Below are positions 46,313 to 52,902 of a DNA stretch of 64,000 bases, one piece after another. The notes under the pieces were generated by a model. It worked only from the letters and a program-made list of their open reading frames with translations, ran no database searches and was not told the DNA's origin. A program made the position numbers and the translations under genes. Source of the stretch: Streptomyces pacificus. GTDB lineage: Bacteria; Actinomycetota; Actinomycetes; Streptomycetales; Streptomycetaceae. Every line of letters starts with the position of its first letter. The stretch's first letter is position 1. The stretch is from assembly GCF_011766325.1 (NCBI RefSeq), contig NZ_BLLG01000024.1:20310-84309 (forward strand), read 5' to 3'.

Positions 46313-46878
46313 TGCTCCTGCCCCCGTTCCTCACGCCGTGCGTGCGAGTGGTTCCCGTGCTGCGAACGCTCCGACGCCCGGGTGTGCAGCTCACGGCCCT
46401 CCAGCTCCTGGCGGAGCCGGGCGAGCGCCCGGTGCAGCGTGCTCTTCACGGTACCCGTCGACATGCCCAGCGCGGCGGCGGTCTCCTCGGTGCTCATCTG
46501 CTCCCAGTGCCGCAGGACGACCACACTGCGCTGCTTGGGTGCGAGGACCTTCAGGACGTCCATGAGCAGGGCCCGGTCCGCGTGCTGCTCGGTGCCGTCC
46601 TCGACGCTCGCGTCCGGCAGCTGCTCGGTGGGGACCTCCTCCAGCTTGCGGGCGCGCCACCACTCCGTACGCGTGTTGATCATGACGCGGCGCAGATAGG
46701 CGTCGGCGAGCGACTTGTCGGCTATGCCGTCCCAGCGGCCGTAGGTCCGCACCAGCGCGGTCTGCAGCAGGTCCTGGGCGTCGACCGGGTCGGGGACGAG
46801 CCGACGTGCGCTGCGCAGCAGCGCTTCCTGCCGCGTACGGACGTACTCCTCGAACCCGAGCACCTCTGCGTGCGCCAT
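46300..46878 (-). CDS. sigE: ECF RNA polymerase sigma factor SigE
   Basis: The 192-residue group IV sigma factor directs transcription of cell-envelope maintenance genes. Region 2 is EEYVRTRQEALLRSARRLVPDPVDAQDLLQTALVRTYGRWDGI with the downstream INTRTEWWRARKLEE. Region 4 is LMDVLKVLAPKQRSVVVLRHWEQMSTEETAAALGMSTGTVKSTLHRALARLRQELEG. It has no cognate anti-sigma gene; control is at transcription through CseB/CseC, which is why the four genes form one operon. ATG at 46878 has GGAGG about eight bases upstream. The C-terminal tail is His/Arg/Glu-rich. Confidence 0.95.
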   Translation of the reverse strand: MAHAEVLGFEEYVRTRQEALLRSARRLVPDPVDAQDLLQTALVRTYGRWDGIADKSLADAYLRRVMINTRTEWWRARKLEEVPTEQLPDASVEDGTEQHADRALLMDVLKVLAPKQRSVVVLRHWEQMSTEETAAALGMSTGTVKSTLHRALARLRQELEGRELHTRASERSQHGNHSHARREERGQEHWAA

Positions 46879-46922
46879 GCCGACCGCCTCCGCTCCCCGT
46901 TCCAGCCCCGCGACAAACCGTG

Positions 46923-46952
46923 TCTCCCGGGTGGTCCCGCTTACCCGGGAGA
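46923..46952. promoter_or_regulatory. sigE: Candidate regulatory dyad upstream of sigE
   Basis: TCTCCCGGGT and ACCCGGGAGA are perfect ten-base arms separated by ten bases, 45-74 bases upstream of the sigE start codon. The arm-to-arm period of 20 bases (two helical turns) suits a dimeric regulator such as CseB; a leader hairpin is the alternative. Confidence 0.45.
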
Positions 46953-47121
46953 AGCTACGGAGCGGTTGTCACGAGGCTGTGCGGAGAAGCCGTCGGAGGC
47001 CGCACGGCCATCCATCGGTTGTGTAACAGCTGTGGTCCGCAGACCGCGCTCGGGTCACGGGCGGGCCCCGGGCCGGATGCAGTTCCTCGGGCCGGGGGTG
47101 ACTCCTCGGGCGGGGGCGTCC

Positions 47122-48072
47122 TCAGGTCAGGGGCAACCGGAACAGGTCCTTCTCCAGGGGTTCGACCAAACCGTCCGCGACCAGCCCGTCCAGGGCGCGG
47201 GCCCGCTGGACGGGCTCGTCCCAGACCCGGTCGAGCACGGCGAGCGGCACGGGCCGTACGGCCTCCCGGAGTACCGCGAGAAGCTTGCCGCGCACCTGCC
47301 GGTCCGTACCCGCGTAGGTCTGCCCACGCCGGGGAGGTCCCTCGTACGCCGGCTTGCCCGCGAGCCGCCAGGCACACAGCCCGGCGACGGGACAGCGCCC
47401 GCAGTCCTCGTTGCGCGCGGTGCAGACGAGAGCGCCCAGTTCCATCGAGGCGGCCGCCCAGCGGGCCGCCTGCGGCTCGTCGTCCGGCAGCAGCGCACGG
47501 GCCAGTCGGCGTTCGGCCGCGGTCGTCGCGTTCGGGGGGTATTGGACGCCGGTGACGGTGCGGGCGAACACCCGGCGGACGTTGGTGTCCAGGACCGGGT
47601 GCCGCTGCCCGTACGCGAACGACGCCACGGCGGCGGCCGTGTACTCGCCGATGCCGGGCAGGGCGAGCAACTGGGCGTGCTCGCTGGGGACGTCGCCGCC
47701 GTGCCGCTCCGTTATCGCGACCGCGGCTCCGTGCAGCCGCAGCGCCCGGCGCGGATAGCCCAGGCGGCCCCAGGCGCGCACCGCCTCGCCGGGAGCCTCG
47801 GCGGCCAGGTCCGCGGGGCGGGGCCAGCGGGCCAGCCACTGCTCGTACACGGGGAGGACCCGGTTGACGGGAGTCTGCTGAAGCATGAACTCACTGATCA
47901 TCACGCCCCACGCACCGGCGTCGGGGCGGCGCCAGGGCAGGTCGCGGGCGTGCTGGTCGAACCAGGCGAGTACGGGGGCGTGGAGCCCGGCGGCGGCCTC
48001 GGCGGCGCCGGGCACACCGTCCGGGCCGGAGGGGGCGTTGTTCAGGGGGGAGGGCATCTCGGTCGCAGTCAT
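47122..48072 (-). CDS. mutY: A/G-specific adenine glycosylase
   Basis: The 316-residue DNA repair enzyme removes adenine mispaired with 8-oxoguanine. The helix-hairpin-helix and catalytic region reads LLALPGIGEYTAAAVASFAYGQRHPVLDTNVRRVFAR, with the catalytic Asp of LDTN. The iron-sulfur cluster ligands follow as C-x6-C-x2-C-x5-C in CTARNEDCGRCPVAGLC. It lacks a full-length C-terminal MutT-like domain; only a short tail remains, as in many actinobacterial MutY. ATG at 48072 has GGAGG five bases upstream. It stands alone, with a large empty region upstream. Confidence 0.94.
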   Translation of the reverse strand: MTATEMPSPLNNAPSGPDGVPGAAEAAAGLHAPVLAWFDQHARDLPWRRPDAGAWGVMISEFMLQQTPVNRVLPVYEQWLARWPRPADLAAEAPGEAVRAWGRLGYPRRALRLHGAAVAITERHGGDVPSEHAQLLALPGIGEYTAAAVASFAYGQRHPVLDTNVRRVFARTVTGVQYPPNATTAAERRLARALLPDDEPQAARWAAASMELGALVCTARNEDCGRCPVAGLCAWRLAGKPAYEGPPRRGQTYAGTDRQVRGKLLAVLREAVRPVPLAVLDRVWDEPVQRARALDGLVADGLVEPLEKDLFRLPLT

Positions 48073-48141
48073 GGCACCTCCGATCCTGGCATGTTCAGCG
48101 CCGGTAGCGGCGGATGCGCTCCGGGCCGCCCGCGACAGGCT

Positions 48142-48188
48142 CCGGGTCGGAGTACACCCCGAGGTCCGGACGGTGTACTCCGACCCGG
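48142..48188. other. Perfect 17-bp-arm hairpin in the mutY upstream gap
   Basis: Bases 48142-48158 and 48172-48188 are exact reverse complements around a 13-base loop. It lies 70 bases upstream of mutY and not at the end of any gene, so it is not an ordinary terminator. Confidence 0.65.
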
Positions 48189-48735
48189 GGACGGCTCGCG
48201 GGGGCGGTTTCCCGGCGGCCTCGTTCCGCGGGTATCCGGGGCCGGGGCTTGCCCGGTCCCGGCCGCCGGGCCTGGACCGAGAGCCGTCGCTGGTGCTGCG
48301 CGGCCGGTACGGGCGGCTGCGGCCGGCAGCGAGCGGGGTGCCGGATCGGCCTGCCCGGTGTGCTCCCGGCCGCCTCGTCCCGCTCGTCCCCGCTCGGTGT
48401 GCTCGGTGTGCTCGGACGGCATGGCGCCGGGTCCGGGACGGCGGGCCGGCGGCTGTGTCGGGCGGGCGGTGGGCCCGGCGATGACGCGGTAGTCGGCCGG
48501 GCACCGGCGGCGGGAGCGTCCGGGCTCCGGGCGACCGGGCCGGACGGGGGACGGCCCGCCCGCCGTCCCCCGCAAGCCCTCGTCATCGCCCGGCCGCCCG
48601 CGCCGCGTCGCCTCCTCGCGGACGGGTGCCGGGGCGGGGACGGCGAGTGCCTGGTCCGGGACGGCGGGTCGTCCCGTCCGGAGCGTGGAGCGTGACGCCG
48701 CGGCTTCGCGACGGCAAGCGGGGGCTCCATACCTC

Positions 48736-48779
48736 GGCGGTCAGGCGGTCAGGCGGTCCGGCGGTCAGGCGGTCAGGCG
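48736..48779. repeat. 8-bp tandem repeat
   Basis: GGCGGTCA repeats five times (third copy GGCGGTCC) plus a partial copy. Confidence 0.88.
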
Positions 48780-48953
48780 TGCGGCCGGGTGCCGGGGAGG
48801 ATGCCGGGAGCTGCGCGCGCACTCGCGTCCCTCGCCGGGACGGGTGCCGGCCGCGTTCCTCGAGGTCCATGGAATCGGGAGCGCATGATGATGATCGGTA
48901 CATTGGGGAGCCACGAGCGGCGGGTGGGGCCTGAGTTGGTCCCCGATCTCTCG

Positions 48954-48959
48954 TACAGT
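48954..48959 (+). promoter_or_regulatory. -10 hexamer for leaderless transcription
   Basis: TACAGT is followed by seven bases and GTG at 48967. Confidence 0.5.
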
Positions 48960-48966
48960 TCGGTAT

Positions 48967-49791
48967 GTGGGATCTCTGCGCAATCCGGTCGGGCCCCTTC
49001 CCTCCTCCATCTACTGGCGGCGGAGGGTGGTCGCGCTGCTGTTGCTCGCGCTGCTCGCGCTGCTGCTCGCATGGGCCGTCAGCTCCGGCGATTCCGGCGC
49101 AGGGGCGAGCGGCGACGGAAAGCCGGGGGGCGCGCAGCCCGCACCCTCGATCACCCCGGGGCCCAGCAGTTCGGGCACCGCGATCAGTGAACAGCCGGGC
49201 GGCCGGGACGAATCGGGTGGCAGTGACAGTGACAACGGCGACGGAATCGGTGGCAGCGCCGGTGCCGGTGCCGGGGGCGACGCGGGCGCGGGCGGCGACG
49301 GCAAGAACGGCGACTCGGGGACGGGAGGCGCGGCGAACGGCGGTGGCGCCGGCCCGGCCGAGCGGGTTCCGGCGGGCTCATCCCTGCCGGACTGCGACTC
49401 GGGGGCGGTCGGATTGACGGTGCGCAGCGTCAAGACCGCCTATGCCCCCGGAGAACGGCCGCGGTTCGAACTCGCCGTGCACAACCCCTCGGCAGTCACC
49501 TGCAAGGCCGATCTCGGTCCCACCCGGGCGGTGTTGACTGTGTCGGCCATCAACGACGGTGAGAACGACAAGGTGTGGTCGTCGAAGGACTGCCCGGCCG
49601 GCGGCTCGCTGCTGCTGAAGGTTCCGGCGGGGCGAACGGTGAACCACACCGTGGACTGGGACCGGCGCAGGAGCGCCCCACGGTGCGCGACCCCGTCGCC
49701 CATCACCGCTTCCCCGGGCTCGTACCTGCTGGAACTCGCCTTCCCTGGGGCCTCGGTGGCGCCGGCGTCCTTCCGGCTGGAGACGGACTAG
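48967..49791 (+). CDS. Membrane-anchored extracytoplasmic protein, function unknown
   Basis: The 274-residue protein has a single N-terminal membrane segment (residues ~19-38, RRRVVALLLLALLALLLAWA), a long Gly/Ser/Asp-rich linker (~40-138), and a compact C-terminal domain with beta character (VGLTVRSVKTAYAPGERPRFELAVHNPSAVTCKADLGPTR ... GSYLLELAFPG). Four cysteines in that domain could form two disulfides. The domain looks like an immunoglobulin-like or DUF4232-like sandwich, but I do not recognise it firmly. The start is set by a leaderless promoter, and the TAG stop lies in the repeat element shared with the kinase gene. Confidence 0.75.
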   Translation: MGSLRNPVGPLPSSIYWRRRVVALLLLALLALLLAWAVSSGDSGAGASGDGKPGGAQPAPSITPGPSSSGTAISEQPGGRDESGGSDSDNGDGIGGSAGAGAGGDAGAGGDGKNGDSGTGGAANGGGAGPAERVPAGSSLPDCDSGAVGLTVRSVKTAYAPGERPRFELAVHNPSAVTCKADLGPTRAVLTVSAINDGENDKVWSSKDCPAGGSLLLKVPAGRTVNHTVDWDRRRSAPRCATPSPITASPGSYLLELAFPGASVAPASFRLETD

Positions 49792-49855
49792 TGCCGCTTC
49801 AGGCAATGTCTTCCCCGTCGCGCTGTCCGGCACGGGGCGACTCGCTGCGTTGCCG
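49789..49855. repeat. Inverted-repeat element, copy 2
   Basis: It begins TAGTGCCGC, with TAG as the stop codon of the preceding gene, and matches copy 1 (25295) at 29 of the first 38 positions. Its inverted arms are degenerate (TTCAGGCAA near the left, TTGCCGAA at the right end), with an inner CCCCGT/ACGGGG pair. Confidence 0.6.
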
Positions 49856-49982
49856 AATCAACCGAGTAGACCCACGACGAGGTCGCTCCGGCGCCTTGCG
49901 ATCCACCGCACCGGACACCGCTCCGCGCCGCTGCTGGCGGGCGAACCCTGACTGACGCGGCACCAGCCGGGACCTGCACCCG

Positions 49983-50016
49983 ACCCGTACGCCCGCTTGA
50001 GCAGGTGCGTACGGGT
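49983..50016. terminator. Bidirectional terminator before disA
   Basis: Perfect ten-base arms (49983-49992 and 50007-50016) with a 14-base loop in the convergent gap, 53 bases past the end of disA. Confidence 0.65.
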
Positions 50017-50068
50017 ACGCACCGGAGCGGGACGCCGCCGCCGGCGCCGGAGGAGATCAGCCCGTCCG

Positions 50069-51202
50069 TCAGACGTAGCGCTCCAGGATGGACGACTCGG
50101 CGAGGCGCGAGAGTCCTTCGCGGACGCTGCGGGCGCGGGCCTCGCCGACGCCGTCCACCGCCTGCAGGTCGTCGACGCTGGCGGCCAGCAGCTTCTGCAG
50201 GCCGCCGAAGTGCTCGACGAGGCGTTCGATGATCGCACCGGGCAGCCGCGGCACCTTCGCGAGGAGCCGGTAGCCGCGCGGGGAGACCGCGGAGTCCAGC
50301 GTCTCGGGCGATCCGCTGTACCCCAGAGCGCGCGCCACGATGGGCAGTTCCAGCAGTTCGGCGTGCGTCAGGTCGTTGAGCTCGGAGAGCGCCTCGTCGA
50401 CCGTGCGGGAGCGCTTGGCGGTCGGCTCCGGGACGTAGTCGCGGACGACGAGTCCGCGCTCAGGCTCCACTCCGGCGATCAACTCGTCGAGCTGGAGCGC
50501 GAGGAGCCGGCCGTCGGTGCCCAGCTCCACCACGTACTGCTCGATCTCCGTGGCGATCCGGCGCACCATCTCCAGCCGCTGCGCGACGGCGGTGACATCG
50601 CGGACCGTCACCAGGTCCTCGATCTCCAGGGCCGACAGCGTGCCGGCGACCTCGTCCAGCCGGAGCTTGTAGCGCTCGAGGGTGGCCAGTGCCTGGTTCG
50701 CCCGGGAGAGGATCGCCGCGGACTCCTCCAGGACCCGCCGCTCACCGTCCACGTAGAGCGCGATGAGGCGCATCGACTGGGAGACGGAGACGACGGGGAA
50801 GCCGCATTGCTTGGACACGCGGTCCGCGGTGCGGTGCCTGGTGCCGGTCTCCTCGGTCGGGATCGAGGCGTCGGGAACCAGCTGCACACCGGCTCGGTGG
50901 ATCTTGGTGATGTCCTTGTCGAGGATCAACGCGCCGTCGAGCTTGCACAGCTCCCGCAGCCGGGTCGCGGTGAACTCCACGTCCAGCACGAAGCCGCCCG
51001 TGCACATGGATTCGACCGATTTGTCCATTCCCAGGACGATGAGGCCGCCCGTGCTGCCCCGAAGGATCCGCTCGAGACCATCGCGCAGGGCGGTGCCCGG
51101 GGCGACCGCACTCAGTGAGGCGCGCATCAGCGCGTCCGTGCCGGATCCCCCGGGGCCTCCGCCGGACTTTCCGGGTGCTGAGCCCCGGTCGTTGGCTGCC
51201 AC
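50069..51202 (-). CDS. disA: DNA integrity scanning protein DisA, diadenylate cyclase
   Basis: The 377-residue enzyme makes cyclic di-AMP from two ATP and pauses synthesis at branched DNA. The DAC domain shows DGA in KLDGALILDKD (residues 89-91) and RHR in TGTRHRTADR (122-124), both catalytic. A helical spine and a C-terminal helix-hairpin-helix DNA-binding part (LLAASVDDLQAVDGVGEARARSVREGL) follow. In Streptomyces c-di-AMP controls osmotic balance, growth and development. GTG at 51202 has GGAGGAG about five bases upstream. It begins 44 bases after radA and is probably co-transcribed with it. Confidence 0.96.
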   Translation of the reverse strand: MAANDRGSAPGKSGGGPGGSGTDALMRASLSAVAPGTALRDGLERILRGSTGGLIVLGMDKSVESMCTGGFVLDVEFTATRLRELCKLDGALILDKDITKIHRAGVQLVPDASIPTEETGTRHRTADRVSKQCGFPVVSVSQSMRLIALYVDGERRVLEESAAILSRANQALATLERYKLRLDEVAGTLSALEIEDLVTVRDVTAVAQRLEMVRRIATEIEQYVVELGTDGRLLALQLDELIAGVEPERGLVVRDYVPEPTAKRSRTVDEALSELNDLTHAELLELPIVARALGYSGSPETLDSAVSPRGYRLLAKVPRLPGAIIERLVEHFGGLQKLLAASVDDLQAVDGVGEARARSVREGLSRLAESSILERYV

Positions 51203-51246
51203 TGCACTCCTCCGGCTCGTACGGGCGGGCGAGACCAGGGCAAAGT

Positions 51247-52656
51247 CTACCGGCGCGGGCCGTCCGCCGGGGGGGCCTCGGCTCTGCGCCCGCGCGGGAG
51301 CACGCTCAGCGCGTCCCCCATGTCGGCGACTTCCGTGACCTTCATACCAGGCGGGACCCTGCCGGGATCGGATGGAACCAGCGCATGAGTGAAGCCCAGG
51401 CGGTGCGCCTCGGCCAGCCGCCGCTGGACCCCGGTGACGCGTCTCACCTCGCCCGCGAGGCCCACTTCGCCGATCGCCACCAGGTTCTTGGGCAGCGGGG
51501 TGTCACTCGCCGCGGAGGCCAGCGCCAGGGCGACCGCGAGATCTGCCGCCGGCTCGGAGAGCTTCACCCCGCCGACCGTCGCGCTGTAGATGTCCCGTTT
51601 GCCCAGGGCGCTGATCCGGCCCCGCTGTTCCAGCACGGCCAGCATCATCGACACCCGAGAGGTCTCCAGCCCGGAGGTGGTGCGCCGGGGCGAGGGGATC
51701 TGCGAGTCGACGGTCAGCGCCTGAACCTCGGCGACCAGCGGGCGGCGGCCCTCGAGGGTGACCGTGAGGCATGTGCCCGGTACCGGTTCGTCGCGGCGGG
51801 TGAGGAACAGTCCGCTGGGGTCGGCGAGTCCGGTGATCCCCTCGTCGTGCAGCTCGAAGCAGCCGACCTCGTCCGTGGCCCCGTAGCGGTTCTTGACGCC
51901 CCGTACCAGACGCAGCCGGGCGTGCCGGTCGCCCTCGAAGTGCAGCACCACGTCGACGAGATGCTCGAGCAGCCGCGGGCCCGCGATCGCACCGTCCTTG
52001 GTGACGTGCCCCACCAGAAGCGTGGACATGCCCCGCTCCTTCGAGGCGCGGATCAACGCGCCCGCGACCTCCCGGACCTGCGCCATCCCGCCCGGGGCCC
52101 CGTCGATCTCGGGGGAGGCCACCGTCTGGACGGAGTCGAGGACCAGCAAGGAGGGCTTGACCGCGTCCAGATGGCCGAGGATTGCGGACAGGTCCGTCTC
52201 TGCGGCGAGGTACAGATGGTCGTCGAGCGCGCCGATCCGGTCGGCACGCAGCCGGACCTGACTCGCGGACTCCTCGCCCGTCACATAGAGCGTGCGGTGG
52301 TCGTCGCTCGCCGCCTTCGCCGCGACATCGAGCAGCAGTGTGGACTTGCCGACGCCCGGCTCGCCCGCGAGGAGCACCACGGCGCCCGGCACCAGTCCGC
52401 CGCCGAGCACCCGGTCCAGCTCGTCGACGCCGGTCGTGCGGGCGGTGGCCTGCCGGCCGTCCACCTGGCCGATGGGCAGGGCGGCGTTGGTGACCCGGCC
52501 GACGGCGGTCGTGCGGACCGCGGGCGCGCCGTATTCCTCCACCGTGCCCCAGGCCTGGCACTCGGGGCAGCGGCCGAGCCATTTGGCGGTCGTCCATCCG
52601 CATTCGGTGCAGCGGTAGGACGGCCGGTCCTTGGAGGTCTTCGTGCGGGCAGCCAT
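51247..52656 (-). CDS. radA: DNA repair protein RadA (Sms)
   Basis: The 469-residue ATPase is a RecA-like helicase that extends branches during recombination and repair. An N-terminal zinc finger has Cys16, Cys19, Cys30 and Cys33; Walker A GEPGVGKS is at 98-105; the RadA-specific motif KNRYG is in RLVRGVKNRYGATDEVG; and a C-terminal Lon-like domain contains EPAADLAVALALASAASDTPLP and AIGEVGLAGEVRRV. ATG at 52656 is seven bases after TACGGT, so leaderless expression is likely. In Bacillus, RadA modulates DisA activity, and the two genes are adjacent here. Confidence 0.95.
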   Translation of the reverse strand: MAARTKTSKDRPSYRCTECGWTTAKWLGRCPECQAWGTVEEYGAPAVRTTAVGRVTNAALPIGQVDGRQATARTTGVDELDRVLGGGLVPGAVVLLAGEPGVGKSTLLLDVAAKAASDDHRTLYVTGEESASQVRLRADRIGALDDHLYLAAETDLSAILGHLDAVKPSLLVLDSVQTVASPEIDGAPGGMAQVREVAGALIRASKERGMSTLLVGHVTKDGAIAGPRLLEHLVDVVLHFEGDRHARLRLVRGVKNRYGATDEVGCFELHDEGITGLADPSGLFLTRRDEPVPGTCLTVTLEGRRPLVAEVQALTVDSQIPSPRRTTSGLETSRVSMMLAVLEQRGRISALGKRDIYSATVGGVKLSEPAADLAVALALASAASDTPLPKNLVAIGEVGLAGEVRRVTGVQRRLAEAHRLGFTHALVPSDPGRVPPGMKVTEVADMGDALSVLPRGRRAEAPPADGPRR

Positions 52657-52663
52657 GCGGGAA

Positions 52664-52669
52664 ACCGTA
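52664..52669 (-). promoter_or_regulatory. radA: -10 hexamer for leaderless radA
   Basis: On the minus strand TACGGT is followed by seven bases and ATG at 52656. Confidence 0.55.
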
Positions 52670-52890
52670 GCGCCGCGCACCGACAACGCGCCCGGGGGCT
52701 CCGGACCGGGCCCGGTCCGCAGGGGCGGTACGCCTGCCCGGTGACGGGCGCACATGCGGCGGGCATAGGTCACGTTGGTAAGCACAGTCACCCGCACCCT
52801 GGCAAATGCTGCTGTTCTCTTTCGAGGGATCGCTTCACCCGTATGGGTTAAATGCGCTGAAGTCGCGCGAAGGGTGTGCCATCCCCTGCC

Positions 52891-52896
52891 TACGGT
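52891..52896 (+). promoter_or_regulatory. -10 hexamer for leaderless sigma-like gene
   Basis: TACGGT is followed by six bases and GTG at 52903. Confidence 0.5.
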
Positions 52897-52902
52897 CGCC
52901 AG

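Larger units (their letters stand above)
48073..48953. other. Long gap between mutY and the 49.0 kb gene
   Basis: Nearly 900 bases contain no supported gene; the open frames are Arg/Pro/Gly-rich and occur equally on both strands. What is present: a striking hairpin (48142-48188), an 8-bp tandem repeat (48736-48779), and the promoter of the downstream gene. The region could hold a non-coding RNA. Confidence 0.5.

Noticed and set aside
48114..48695. Open frames on both strands in the gap upstream of mutY
   Set aside because: They are Arg/Pro/Gly-rich on either strand, have no start signals or domains, and look like chance frames of high-GC DNA.
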